In this document: piece by piece, positions 44,335 through 53,685 of the stretch
How the letters are laid out: each line of letters starts with the position of its first letter
Numbering within the stretch: position 1 is the first letter of the stretch
Assembly (NCBI GenBank): GCA_947626415.1
Contig: CANQSA010000004.1
Span: 62,001-126,000 of the forward strand
DNA from: an uncultured Lachnospiraceae bacterium
GTDB lineage: Bacteria > Bacillota > Clostridia > Lachnospirales > Lachnospiraceae
Direction of reading: 5' to 3'
Length of the DNA stretch: 64,000 nucleotides
The notes under the pieces: model-generated
Told to the model about the DNA's origin: nothing
The model's input: the letters and a program-made list of their open reading frames with translations, nothing else
The model's database searches: none
Program-made: the position numbers and the translations under genes

Positions 44335-45456
44335 ATGAAAGATTTTATAAGAGAAAACAAAATGGCTTTGATCGCTGCGGGAATCGTGATCCTGCTGATC
44401 GGTGTTTCGGCTATTGTCGGATTTGCCTTGTCAGGAAAAAAAGACCCGGAGCCGGAAACCACCAAAGTGATGGAAACAACACAGGAAACAACGACCGTGC
44501 CGGAAACGACGCAGGAAGAAACCACAGCGAAAAAGAATGTGTATTACAGCAGACTGACGGGTCTCAAAAGCAGCAAAGCGGTTTCGACGGCAAGGCCGGT
44601 CGCGATCATGTTCAACAATATTGTTCAGGCGGTTCCGCAGCACGGGATCGGACAGGCTTCCATTGTATACGAGGCTTATGTGGAAGGCCGGATCACCCGG
44701 CTGATGGGAATTTATGACAATTATCAGAAAATCGACAGTATCGGCTCGATCAGAAGCTGCCGGGAGTACTATGCGCACTGGGCTTCGGAATATAATGCGA
44801 TCTATTGCCATTACGGGCAGTCCAAGTATGCGGTGAAGTTTTTAAACAGCGGAGTTCTGGATCTGGTAAATTATAATGATTCCGTCGGAGAATCCGCTTA
44901 TTACCGCACCAGTGACCGGGTTTCTCCCCACAATGTATTTACCAATTCGGACATGCTGCTTTCTGTTTTTAAACAGAAAAAATATGATCTGACCGTCAAA
45001 GCCGATGAAAAAACACATTTTACGTTTGCGGAGCCCGAAACAGCCGTTTCCATGAAGAACGCGAAGGCGGCTGCCTATGTGTCGGTTCCGTATCTGACGA
45101 ATCATCCATATTTTAAATATAACGAAAAAGAAAAACAGTACTATCGTTATCAGTATGACGGAAAACACATAGACGGCGCGACCGGCAAGCAGCTGACCTG
45201 TAAGAATATTATTATTCAGTTTGCCGATTTCGTTTTATACGGAGACGGGCATTCGCTGGATATGTCCCATATCGGGAAAGGAACCGGCTACTATATTTCC
45301 AACGGAAAAGCGGTAGAAATTAAATGGAGTAAATCATCAGAGACAGCACAGACTGTTTATCAGCTGGCAGACGGCAGTGAACTGGTTATGAACGCGGGGA
45401 AAACATGGATCAGTGTATTTCCCACCGAAGACCGGGCCGATGTTGTGCTGAAATAG
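44335..45456 (+). CDS. DUF3048 domain-containing membrane-anchored protein (YerB-like)
   Basis: A 373-residue protein with one N-terminal helix (about 11-34), a Thr/Glu-rich linker (about 40-66) and an outside DUF3048 domain with ARPVAIMFNNIVQAVPQHGIG, IGSIRSCREYYAHWA and YQLADGSELVMNAGKTWI. The anchor is an uncleaved helix rather than a lipobox as in B. subtilis YerB. The family is cell-envelope located with no established activity. It follows ybeY by 30 bases and precedes a flippase gene by about 22. Confidence 0.9.
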   Translation: MKDFIRENKMALIAAGIVILLIGVSAIVGFALSGKKDPEPETTKVMETTQETTTVPETTQEETTAKKNVYYSRLTGLKSSKAVSTARPVAIMFNNIVQAVPQHGIGQASIVYEAYVEGRITRLMGIYDNYQKIDSIGSIRSCREYYAHWASEYNAIYCHYGQSKYAVKFLNSGVLDLVNYNDSVGESAYYRTSDRVSPHNVFTNSDMLLSVFKQKKYDLTVKADEKTHFTFAEPETAVSMKNAKAAAYVSVPYLTNHPYFKYNEKEKQYYRYQYDGKHIDGATGKQLTCKNIIIQFADFVLYGDGHSLDMSHIGKGTGYYISNGKAVEIKWSKSSETAQTVYQLADGSELVMNAGKTWISVFPTEDRADVVLK

Positions 45457-45478
45457 GCTGTGAAACGGAGAACGATTT

Positions 45479-47122
45479 ATGAGCAATCGAAACAGCTTTA
45501 TTGCGCAGGGAAGTATTCTGGCCGTTTCCGGTATCCTGGTCCGGATCATCGGACTGGTCTACCGGATCCCGCTTACCAATATCCTGGGAACGGAAGGCAG
45601 CGCGATCTACGGCGCGGCCTATGACGTATATAATATTTTACTGCTGCTTTCTTCTATGAGCATGCCGCTGGCCGTCTCCAAACTGGTATCGGCCAGAGTC
45701 GGGATAAAAGAATATAAGAATGCCGGTCATATCCTGGCAGGGGCGCTGCTGTTCTCCGGATTGCTGGGCCTGACTGTCGGCGCCGTCGCGTATTTCGGCG
45801 CGGAATTTTTCGCGGCACTGCTGGGATTTTCGCAGACGGCCGCGGCAATCCGGATTCTGGCGCCTACCCTGATCGTAATGTCTGTCGTAGGTGTTTTACG
45901 GGGATATTTTCAGGGGCTCGGAACGATGGTTCCGACCGCTATTTCGCAATTACTGGAACAGGTTGCCAATGCGATCGTAAGCATCGCAGCCGCAAAGCGC
46001 CTGTTTGAGCTGGGCAGCGCGATTGACGAACGGTCAGGCAGAACTACCACCGCCTATGCATACGGCGCGGCCGGCGGTACTATGGGTACGCTGTTGGGAA
46101 CCCTTACGGCGCTGGCGTTTCTGGTATTTATCTTTCTGCTGTACCGGACCCAGTTTAACCGGCAGATACGCAGAGACCGGCATCAGGAAGCGCTTTCCGG
46201 CAGGGAAGTGATCCGGCTGCTTGTGGTAACGGTTATTCCGGTTTTGATCAGTACGACGATCTATAATTTCAGCAATATGATCGACAGTGGTATTTTCGGG
46301 AATATTATGAACCTGCTCAGGGTAGAGGAACAGGAGAAGCGGATTTTATGGGGCGCTTATACCAGTCAGTACAAAATTCTGACCAACGTGCCGATCGCGG
46401 TGTCTGCCGCCATGTCTTCTTCGGTTGTCCCCAGTCTGATGCTATCCGTAGCCCAGCGCAGTATCCGGGATATCCGAAGCAAGATCGGTATGGCGCTTCA
46501 GTTTACCATGCTGATCGCTATGCCGTGCGGGATCGGCTTTACCGTTCTGGGGCAGCCCATTTTAAATATGCTCTATCCTAATCTGGAAGGGCACGGCGTC
46601 GCAGTCAGACTGATGCTGTTCAGCCTGCTTACGATTGGCACATTTTCTTTTTCTACGATCACCAACGCGATCCTGCAGGGAATCGATCATATGCGGACGC
46701 CTATTGTAAATTCCGCGATCTCTCTGGGAATTCATCTGGTTTTGCTGCCGCTTGTGCTGATCCTGCTGAAATGGAATATTTACGGCGTGATCGTGTGCGA
46801 CTGCTTTTTCGCGCTTCTGGTCTGCATTTTGAATCAGCGGGCGATTGCCAGATATACGGGATACCGGATTGACGTGAAACGGACGATGGCCGGGCCGCTG
46901 GCAGCTTCTCTTTTAATGGGGCTGGTGGTTTCCGGATGCTACTGGGGCCTGATGGCGATATTCCCGCATAATACGGTTGTTACGCTGTTTTCCGTTTTGC
47001 TCGGGATCGCCGTATACGGAATCTCGATCATCCGTCTGCATATCGTAACGGAAGCAGAGCTTGCCGGTATGCCGAAGGGAACCCTTTTAATCAGAGCGGC
47101 AAAAAAATTACATTTATTGTAA
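45479..47122 (+). CDS. SpoVB/MurJ-like oligosaccharide flippase
   Basis: A 547-residue membrane protein of the MOP (MATE-like) superfamily with about 14 helices. The N-terminus IAQGSILAVSGILVRIIGLVYRIPLTNILG and SMSMPLAVSKLVSARVG fit the SpoVB/YtgP branch of polysaccharide exporters. It may move lipid-linked cell-wall precursors, either in growth (MurJ-like) or in spore cortex synthesis (SpoVB). The next gene is BofC-like, which slightly favours a sporulation link. Sequence alone does not decide between these. Confidence 0.85.
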   Translation: MSNRNSFIAQGSILAVSGILVRIIGLVYRIPLTNILGTEGSAIYGAAYDVYNILLLLSSMSMPLAVSKLVSARVGIKEYKNAGHILAGALLFSGLLGLTVGAVAYFGAEFFAALLGFSQTAAAIRILAPTLIVMSVVGVLRGYFQGLGTMVPTAISQLLEQVANAIVSIAAAKRLFELGSAIDERSGRTTTAYAYGAAGGTMGTLLGTLTALAFLVFIFLLYRTQFNRQIRRDRHQEALSGREVIRLLVVTVIPVLISTTIYNFSNMIDSGIFGNIMNLLRVEEQEKRILWGAYTSQYKILTNVPIAVSAAMSSSVVPSLMLSVAQRSIRDIRSKIGMALQFTMLIAMPCGIGFTVLGQPILNMLYPNLEGHGVAVRLMLFSLLTIGTFSFSTITNAILQGIDHMRTPIVNSAISLGIHLVLLPLVLILLKWNIYGVIVCDCFFALLVCILNQRAIARYTGYRIDVKRTMAGPLAASLLMGLVVSGCYWGLMAIFPHNTVVTLFSVLLGIAVYGISIIRLHIVTEAELAGMPKGTLLIRAAKKLHLL

Positions 47123-47170
47123 GAGTCCGGTTTAAAAACAGAAAAAACGCAGATACTCATACATAAAAAG

Positions 47171-47184
47171 AAGGAGGACTCCTT
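47171..47184 (+). promoter_or_regulatory. Palindromic ribosome-binding site
   Basis: AAGGAG at 47171-47176 and CTCCTT at 47179-47184 form a 14-base palindrome ending at the start codon. A five-pair hairpin with a GGAC loop could hide the Shine-Dalgarno sequence. Confidence 0.45.
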
Positions 47185-47817
47185 ATGCGGCGTGTGATGT
47201 ATCTGATGTGTTTTCTGACAATGGCAGTTTTATTTACAATCGTTTACTATTTCAGTTATCATGATTCCGGTCCTGTCACAGAACCGGTACGACATGCTGC
47301 GCTGCCGGAAACGGAAACCGAAGAAACAGATACCAAAGAATCACAGAGCGTGCGAGTGGTAAATGAAGAGCAAAAGCCGATCGTAACGGCAAATGCGGTC
47401 TGTATTCTGCAGGAACACAATATGACGAACGACTGGATGACGGAAAAGTCCTATACGGTTCCGTTAGAACTGATCGGGATGACAAGGGATGAAGTGATCA
47501 ATTATATTGCCCGGTATACGGCAGGCATGTCCGAGGAAGAGCAAAATCTGGTACACTATGAACTGATCAGTTTTTCCAACGATCAGCTGGTGATCCGAAA
47601 AACGTTTTTGTCCCAGGAGGATGTGGCCTATACGTATTGGGTAAAATCTGTGGCGGGCAGACTGATGGTTTATCTGGCCGATCAGGTAACCGTTTATATC
47701 CGGACGGATATTGAGGTGGATAAACTTCCGGAAGAAGAGCAGAGCGCTCTGAAAACGGGAAAATATATTACAAATATGCAGGAACTTTTTAATTATCTGG
47801 AAAGCTGTACATCCTAG
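47185..47817 (+). CDS. BofC-like C-terminal domain protein
   Basis: A 210-residue protein with an N-terminal helix (about 4-23) that serves as signal or anchor, an acidic Glu/Thr linker (about 38-55) and an outside domain. The C-terminal 75 residues (GRLMVYLADQVTVY...TDIEVDKLPEEEQSALKTG...ELFNYLES) follow the pattern of BofC, the forespore protein acting in sigma-K control in B. subtilis. Similarity is modest and judged by eye. It has a strong AAGGAGG site inside a palindrome. A flavoprotein gene follows 13 bases later. Confidence 0.5.
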   Translation: MRRVMYLMCFLTMAVLFTIVYYFSYHDSGPVTEPVRHAALPETETEETDTKESQSVRVVNEEQKPIVTANAVCILQEHNMTNDWMTEKSYTVPLELIGMTRDEVINYIARYTAGMSEEEQNLVHYELISFSNDQLVIRKTFLSQEDVAYTYWVKSVAGRLMVYLADQVTVYIRTDIEVDKLPEEEQSALKTGKYITNMQELFNYLESCTS

Positions 47818-47830
47818 CGGAGGGATTTGC

Positions 47831-49054
47831 GTGAAGACAATTTTGATTATCGGCGCGGGCGCATCGGGACTGATGGCTGCGATCTGCGCGAAAACAAAGA
47901 AAAACCAGGTCATAATTCTGGAGCAGAATGAAAAAGCGGGCAAAAAGCTGCTCCTGACCGGAAACGGAAAGTGCAATCTGGGAAACCGGGAAGACGATCC
48001 GGCCTGTTTCTGCGGCCCGGAACGGGACGCCATTGAAACCGTGATCGGCAGATTCGGCACTGCGGAAACCGTGCGGTTTTTTGAAGATCTGGGCGTGCTT
48101 CTCAAAGAACGCAGCGGATATCTCTATCCGTTTTCCGGACAGGCCGCCACCATTGTAAACGTGCTGCTGCAGACCTGCAGTCATCTGGGAATTGCAATCT
48201 GTTATGGGATCCGCGTCGCTTCCGTGAAAAAACTGGAAACCGGTTTTCGGATCCGTACCAATCAGAAAAATTACAGCGCGGACGCGGTAATCGTCGCGAC
48301 GGGATCGAAAGCGGCGCCGAAAACAGGCGCTGCGGGCAGTGGGTATGAACTGCTGGCTGCGTTAGGACACAGTTATGAGCCGCCGCTGCCGGCGCTGGTG
48401 CCTCTGATCTCTTCCAGCGTTTACTGCCGGTCTCTGATGGGGATCCGTACAGATGCCGTGCTCTCCCTGTACATAAATAAACGATTTGTCGCAAAAGAAG
48501 CGGGAGAATTACAGCTGACGGAATACGGGTTGTCGGGAATTCCGGTGTTCCAGTTCAGCTATCTGGCGTCACAGGCACTGGAGAAGAACCAGCCGGTCGA
48601 AGTGCAGGTGGATTTTCTGCCGACAGTCACAAAAAAACAATTAGAACATAAGATGCTGGATTATAAAATGCGATTCGGCAGACGGACCCTGGAAGAATGC
48701 CTTTCCGGTATGCTGAATCATAAGCTGGCGCAGGTGATCGGCAAAGCGTCCGGATTAAAAAACAGCATGTTACTGAATACATTGAAGCCGGAAGAGATTC
48801 AGGTGTTGTGTTACGCGATCAAAAATTTTCATTTTCCGATCATGGATACCATGGGATTTGACAAGGCGCAGACCTGCTGCGGCGGAATCTTTTTGTCGCA
48901 GCTGAATCCGGAAACAATGGAATCCCTGCTGGTACCAGGACTGTATATTACGGGAGAACTGTTAAATGTAAACGGAAGATGCGGCGGCTATAATCTGCAG
49001 TGGGCATGGGCTACCGGCTATCTGGCGGGAACTGCGTGCGCGCAGCTGCCGTAA
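47831..49054 (+). CDS. HI0933/YhiN-type FAD-dependent oxidoreductase
   Basis: A 407-residue flavoprotein of the HI0933 family. FAD binding is shown by IIGAGASGLMAAICAK near 5-20, GKKLLLTGNGKCNLGN near 38-53, and the C-terminal GLYITGELLNVNGRCGGYNLQWAWATG. It begins with GTG at 47831, seven bases after GGAGGG. The substrate is unknown. The next gene, 12 bases downstream, is another FAD-dependent protein of unrelated family, so the two may act together. Confidence 0.9.
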   Translation: MKTILIIGAGASGLMAAICAKTKKNQVIILEQNEKAGKKLLLTGNGKCNLGNREDDPACFCGPERDAIETVIGRFGTAETVRFFEDLGVLLKERSGYLYPFSGQAATIVNVLLQTCSHLGIAICYGIRVASVKKLETGFRIRTNQKNYSADAVIVATGSKAAPKTGAAGSGYELLAALGHSYEPPLPALVPLISSSVYCRSLMGIRTDAVLSLYINKRFVAKEAGELQLTEYGLSGIPVFQFSYLASQALEKNQPVEVQVDFLPTVTKKQLEHKMLDYKMRFGRRTLEECLSGMLNHKLAQVIGKASGLKNSMLLNTLKPEEIQVLCYAIKNFHFPIMDTMGFDKAQTCCGGIFLSQLNPETMESLLVPGLYITGELLNVNGRCGGYNLQWAWATGYLAGTACAQLP

Positions 49055-49066
49055 TGGAGAAACAGG

Positions 49067-50677
49067 ATGATTCAGATTCAGCAAATAAAATTGCGGGTGG
49101 GAGAACCGGAAGAACGGCTTAAATCGCTGGCTGCCGGACAGCTGCGGATAGCGCCGGAACAGATCCGTTCCCTGCGGATCCGGAAAAAATCGATTGACGC
49201 CAGAAAAAAGCCGGATATCTTTATTGTCTATACGGTGGATGTTTTACTGAATTTTGCGCAGAATGAGGAAAAACTGGTGAGACGGCTGCGCAACAAAAAT
49301 ATCCGGCGCATCACGGAGGTCCCCTATCATGCGGAAATTACCGGGACCACGCCGCTTTACCGGCCTGTTGTCGTGGGAATGGGGCCTGCCGGTCTGTTCT
49401 GCGCTTATCTGCTGGCGTTAAACGGATATGCGCCTGTGATCCTGGAACGCGGCGGCGCCGTTGAAGAACGGGTCCGTTCTGTAGAACACTTCTGGAAAAC
49501 CGGGGAACTGGACCCGGAATGCAATGTTCAGTTTGGAGAGGGCGGAGCCGGAACCTTCTCGGACGGCAAACTGAATACGCTTGTCAATGATAAGCAGGGC
49601 CGCAGCCGGTTCATATTGGATACGTTTGTCCGATTCGGTGCACCGGAAGCAATCCGCTATGACAGCAAACCGCATATCGGAACGGATATCCTGCGGACTG
49701 TCATTATCAATTTACGGAATGAGATCATCCGGCTTGGCGGAACGGTATTATTTCATCATAAACTGACGGATATTGAGATCTCCGGCAGCCGCAGGTCGCT
49801 GACGGTCAATTACGAGAATTCCATGCCGTTTACCGTTTTGGTACTGGCTCTGGGGCACAGCGCGAGAGATACGTTTCAGATGCTGTACCGGCGGCAGATG
49901 CAGATGGAAGCAAAGCCTTTCGCGGTCGGCGTCCGGGTCGAACACCCGCAGGAAATGATCAATGCCATACAATATGGGGCGGCCGGCAGTACAATGGAGG
50001 CGGCGCCTTATAAAGTAACTGCGAAGGCTTCTGACGGGAGAGGCGTATATTCTTTCTGTATGTGTCCGGGCGGTTATGTGGTCAATGCTTCTTCGGAGCA
50101 GGAGCGCCTGGCCATAAACGGAATGAGTAACGCGGCGCGGGACAGCCAAAACGCCAACAGCGCGCTCATTGTCACGGTTACGCCGGAAGATTTTCCGGAT
50201 TCCTCGCCGCTTGGCGGGATCGCGTTTCAGAGAGATCTGGAAGAACGCGCCTGGAAAGAGGGCAGAGGCTCGATTCCAGTTCAGCTTTACGGCGATTATA
50301 AGGAAAACCGGATCAGCCGGGAATTCGGCGCGTATCAGCCGTGTACCAAAGGAAAAACCGCTTTCGGCAATCTGCGGAATGTCCTGCCGGAGGCGGTCGG
50401 GAAGGCATTGGAAGAAGGAATTGAACAGTTTTCCGGACAGATTCCGGGATTCAACCGGGAAGATATGATCATGGAAGGCGTGGAAAGCAGAACGTCTTCT
50501 CCGGTCCGTCTGAACCGGGATCCGGATTTTCTCAGCAGCCTGCCGGGCGTCTATCCCTGCGGAGAGGGCGCCGGTTACGCCGGAGGCATTATGTCTGCAG
50601 CCATGGACGGAATGAAAGTTTTTGAAGCAATTATTAAATTTTATTGTCCGGGGGATGAAAATACACAGGGTCAGTAG
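49067..50677 (+). CDS. FAD-dependent dehydrogenase (COG2509 type)
   Basis: A 536-residue flavoprotein. The first 90 residues form a small RNA-binding-like alpha/beta domain (IRKKSIDARKKPDIFIVYTVDV). The Rossmann motif VVVGMGPAGLFCAYLLA is near 103-119, followed by NVQFGEGGAGTFSDGKLNT and the closing GEGAGYAGGIMSAAMDG. The family is widespread in Firmicutes and has no settled substrate. GGAGAAACAGG precedes the start. It ends just before the proB promoter, which overlaps its stop codon. Confidence 0.88.
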   Translation: MIQIQQIKLRVGEPEERLKSLAAGQLRIAPEQIRSLRIRKKSIDARKKPDIFIVYTVDVLLNFAQNEEKLVRRLRNKNIRRITEVPYHAEITGTTPLYRPVVVGMGPAGLFCAYLLALNGYAPVILERGGAVEERVRSVEHFWKTGELDPECNVQFGEGGAGTFSDGKLNTLVNDKQGRSRFILDTFVRFGAPEAIRYDSKPHIGTDILRTVIINLRNEIIRLGGTVLFHHKLTDIEISGSRRSLTVNYENSMPFTVLVLALGHSARDTFQMLYRRQMQMEAKPFAVGVRVEHPQEMINAIQYGAAGSTMEAAPYKVTAKASDGRGVYSFCMCPGGYVVNASSEQERLAINGMSNAARDSQNANSALIVTVTPEDFPDSSPLGGIAFQRDLEERAWKEGRGSIPVQLYGDYKENRISREFGAYQPCTKGKTAFGNLRNVLPEAVGKALEEGIEQFSGQIPGFNREDMIMEGVESRTSSPVRLNRDPDFLSSLPGVYPCGEGAGYAGGIMSAAMDGMKVFEAIIKFYCPGDENTQGQ

Positions 50678-50703
50678 ACATTTTTTCTTTTCTGATGTAT
50701 ACT
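50675..50703 (+). promoter_or_regulatory. Sigma-A promoter of proB
   Basis: TAGACA (50675-50680), 17 bases, TATACT (50698-50703). The -35 box includes the TAG stop of the preceding gene. Transcription should begin near 50710. Confidence 0.75.
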
Positions 50704-50749
50704 GAACGAAGTGTCTAAAAAATTTATACTGACAATAGGAGAACGGAAA

Positions 50750-51595
50750 TTGAATTATCGGGAATTACTGAAGGATAAAAAAAGAATCGTGGTAAAAATC
50801 GGCTCTTCCTCCCTTTCTTTTAAAGAAACCGGATTTACGAATCTGATGAAGCTGGAACGCCTGGTACGGGTGCTGACTTCACTACATAATCAGGGAAAAG
50901 AGATCATTCTGGTATCTTCCGGGGCAATTTCTGTCGGCAGGAAAAAACTGGGGCCGCTTGCGGAAGAGGAGCACAGCGGGATCGGCTTTAAACAGGCGTG
51001 CGCGGCCGTGGGACAGGCTCAGCTGATGATGATCTATCAGAAGCTGTTTGCCGAATACAATCAGATTGCGGCACAGATCCTGATGACGAAGAATACCATG
51101 ATTGACGGGGAAAGCCGGATCAACGCCAGGAATACCTTTGAGCATTTGCTGAAAATGGGCGTAATCCCGGTTGTCAATGAAAACGATACGGTATCTACCT
51201 ACGAGATCGGATTTTCAGACAACGACCGGCTGTCCGCGATCGTAACGGCGCTGACCGGGGCGGATCTGCTGATCTTACTGTCAGATATCGACGGTTTGTT
51301 TTCAGATGACCCGAATCTCAATCCGGAGGCTTCTTTTATCAAGATCGTAACAGAGATCACGCCGGATCTGCTGGAAATGGGGAAGGACAGCAGTTCCAGC
51401 GATATGGGGACCGGCGGTATGAGCGCCAAACTGGCGGCAGCAAGGATCGCGACGGATTCCGGCGCGGATATGATCATAGCGAACGGGGAAGATGTCGATA
51501 TTGTAGAGCGTCTGATCGCAGGCGCAGATGAAGGAACATTATTTATTGCGCATAAGAATAAAGATTTTTATTTAATGGATTACTTATCCGAATAG
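50750..51595 (+). CDS. proB: Glutamate 5-kinase, short form without PUA domain
   Basis: Phosphorylates glutamate in the first step of proline synthesis. Motifs are KKRIVVKIGSSSLS near 7-20, LVSSGAISVGRKKLG, FSDNDRLSAIVTALTGADLLILLSDIDGLF and GTGGMSAKLAAARIA. The frame ends at 281 residues, so the C-terminal PUA domain of the 365-residue form is absent. I choose TTG 50750 because TAGGAG lies about seven bases upstream. A GTG at 50711 would be at the predicted transcription start. Its partner proA lies four genes downstream. Confidence 0.93.
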   Translation: MNYRELLKDKKRIVVKIGSSSLSFKETGFTNLMKLERLVRVLTSLHNQGKEIILVSSGAISVGRKKLGPLAEEEHSGIGFKQACAAVGQAQLMMIYQKLFAEYNQIAAQILMTKNTMIDGESRINARNTFEHLLKMGVIPVVNENDTVSTYEIGFSDNDRLSAIVTALTGADLLILLSDIDGLFSDDPNLNPEASFIKIVTEITPDLLEMGKDSSSSDMGTGGMSAKLAAARIATDSGADMIIANGEDVDIVERLIAGADEGTLFIAHKNKDFYLMDYLSE

Positions 51596-51617
51596 GGCTT
51601 CGGAACGGAGGTATTTT

Positions 51618-52796
51618 ATGAATTTGCGTTTGATAAAAAATGCGGGGAATACGGCATGGAATGAGATGCTCGCGAGAGATGTCATTCTGGAGACCACTTA
51701 TGAAAACAGCCGATATCCGGAGATCCGGCAGGTTCGCTATTTTATCTACAATGTGGCGGAGAATGAACGGTATGAAGTCATGCCAAAGACGCGGAAACTG
51801 GATATTTTTAAGATCCGGGATACCGATCTGGAACGAAAATATCTGTATTTTACCCAGTACATTCCGCGGGAGGATCTGTTTCAGATCATCCGGTTTGAAT
51901 GGCAGACGCAGAAATTCACGGTCATTTATGAATTCGAGGAGGCAATCGACAACTTCTTTTATGAAAAGAAACTCTCTGTCTTTGTCTTAAATGAGAATAA
52001 CGTGCTGCTGCAGACAGAACACCTGCGGCGCAATATGAGCGACAATTACGAGGGATATTTTGACTTTTCCCTGACGTTATATAACCGGACGGAGGAAAAG
52101 AATTATCAGGTGATCGATGATAACCTGACCCGGAACGGGATCACGGAATTGCTGCCGGTAACGGATACAATGTGCGTGATCAAGACCGGCTATTCTCTCT
52201 TTGAAGATCATCTGTATGAGATCCTGGATAAAATGGAAGTTTCCGTGGAAAGCGTTTATCTGGTCAATATCCAGCAGCTGGTTTCCGATCTGATCCTGGA
52301 ACAGAACGGAATCGTAATGGACAGTCTGGATCAGGCGTATTACCGCCAGACGATCCCCTATATCAAAACTGATGACGATTATATCATTTATTCCAAGATC
52401 GACAATGAAACCAATGAAGAGAATCTGAATTTTTATCATGTCCCTTCCAAACGGATCATCAGCTGTATCAACCGCGGGGTTGTTACGCCGGAACGCATGG
52501 CGAAGCCGGTTATCATTAAGCATAAACCCTATATCCGGCTGGACCGTACAAGAAAAACGGATTTTCTGAACCTGTATACAAAGCAGGTGGAGCTTTCATT
52601 TCCGGCAGAGCAGACGGTCCATCAGGTTTTGGAAGATTTATTTATTATTTCCGAAAGCAAACGCGGTCTGTTCGGAAAAGAAAAACAGTATCTGTGCGTT
52701 TATAAATATCCTGCAATGACAATCCTTCACAGTGAGAAGTGCGGTTATGAGAACGCGCTGATGAAGGATGAGATCCTATATCTTTTTATTTCATAA
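51618..52796 (+). CDS. Protein of unknown function in the proline gene cluster
   Basis: A 392-residue protein I do not recognise. It has no signal peptide or membrane helix. It is rich in Tyr, Phe, Asp and Glu and shows alternating short strands with repeated aromatic-acidic turns (YLYFTQYIPRED, KNYQVIDDN, DDDYIIYSKID, EKQYLCVYKYP), suggesting an all-beta, perhaps propeller-like, cytoplasmic fold. A good CGGAGG site precedes the start 22 bases after proB, and the patatin gene follows closely, so it is part of the operon. Confidence 0.75.
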   Translation: MNLRLIKNAGNTAWNEMLARDVILETTYENSRYPEIRQVRYFIYNVAENERYEVMPKTRKLDIFKIRDTDLERKYLYFTQYIPREDLFQIIRFEWQTQKFTVIYEFEEAIDNFFYEKKLSVFVLNENNVLLQTEHLRRNMSDNYEGYFDFSLTLYNRTEEKNYQVIDDNLTRNGITELLPVTDTMCVIKTGYSLFEDHLYEILDKMEVSVESVYLVNIQQLVSDLILEQNGIVMDSLDQAYYRQTIPYIKTDDDYIIYSKIDNETNEENLNFYHVPSKRIISCINRGVVTPERMAKPVIIKHKPYIRLDRTRKTDFLNLYTKQVELSFPAEQTVHQVLEDLFIISESKRGLFGKEKQYLCVYKYPAMTILHSEKCGYENALMKDEILYLFIS

Positions 52797-52817
52797 ACGA
52801 GCAGCGAGGTGACAACG

Positions 52818-53672
52818 ATGGAACGACAGGGATTAGTACTGGAAGGCGGCGGGACCAGAGGCGTCTTTACCGCCGGGGTTCTGGATTATTTTATGGAAAT
52901 GGATCTCCGGTTTCCTTATGTGATCGGCGTATCCGCAGGCGCCTGCAACGCGTTAAGCTATGTGGCAAATCAAAAAGGAAGAAACCGGAAGTGCATGATT
53001 GATTGTCTGGAAGAAGATGCGGACTACATCAATGTAAGGAAATTTTTAAAGGAAGGCCAGTTGTTTGACATGGACCTGATCTTTGATCAGTTTCCCAACG
53101 ACAGCATTCCTTTTGATTATGATACGTTTTTTCAGTATACGGGTACCTGTTATCTGGTTACGACAAACTGTCTGACAGGAGAACCTTATTATTTTGAAGA
53201 AAAATCAGACCGGGAGCGGCTGATGCAGGGTGCGCGGGCGTCCAGCAGCCTGCCCTATGCGGATCCGATCGCATATGTGGACGGGATCCCCATGCTGGAC
53301 GGCGGATTGTCAGATCCGATCCCCATTCGCAAGGCATTGCGGGACGGCGTAAAGAAAAATGTGGTGATCCTGACAAGACCGCCGCATTATCGGAAGAAGG
53401 TACCGAAAAAGCAGTCCCGTCTCAACCGCAGAATGTATAAAGATTATCCGCAGCTGTGTGAAAGCATGGACCGCCGAAAATCCTATTATAATCATACGAT
53501 GGATCTGATCGAGCGGCTGGCGGAAAAAGGACGCATATTTGTATTGCAGCCTCAGGGCGAAGTGATCAGCCGTATGGAGCGAAAACCGGCCGCGCTGCGC
53601 GCCTTCTATGAGGAAGGGTATGCTTACGCGAAGGAACAGTATCCGCGCCTGATGGAATGGCTGTCAAAATAG
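52818..53672 (+). CDS. Patatin-like phospholipase
   Basis: A 284-residue cytoplasmic lipid acyl hydrolase. The oxyanion loop LEGGGTRGVFTAGVLDYF is at about 6-23, the nucleophile G-x-S-x-G in GVSAGACN near 40 and the catalytic Asp in DGGLSDPIP near 160, so the Ser-Asp dyad is complete. ATG 52818, seven bases after CGAGGTG, is used rather than GTG 52809. The YqhO/RssA-like subgroup of this family is common in Firmicutes; the natural lipid is unknown. Confidence 0.92.
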   Translation: MERQGLVLEGGGTRGVFTAGVLDYFMEMDLRFPYVIGVSAGACNALSYVANQKGRNRKCMIDCLEEDADYINVRKFLKEGQLFDMDLIFDQFPNDSIPFDYDTFFQYTGTCYLVTTNCLTGEPYYFEEKSDRERLMQGARASSSLPYADPIAYVDGIPMLDGGLSDPIPIRKALRDGVKKNVVILTRPPHYRKKVPKKQSRLNRRMYKDYPQLCESMDRRKSYYNHTMDLIERLAEKGRIFVLQPQGEVISRMERKPAALRAFYEEGYAYAKEQYPRLMEWLSK

Positions 53673-53685
53673 GAGGAACCGGAAT

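Noticed and set aside
47158-47165. CATACATA before the BofC-like gene as a sporulation promoter
   Set aside because: No matching -35 element for sigma-E or sigma-G is found at the proper distance.
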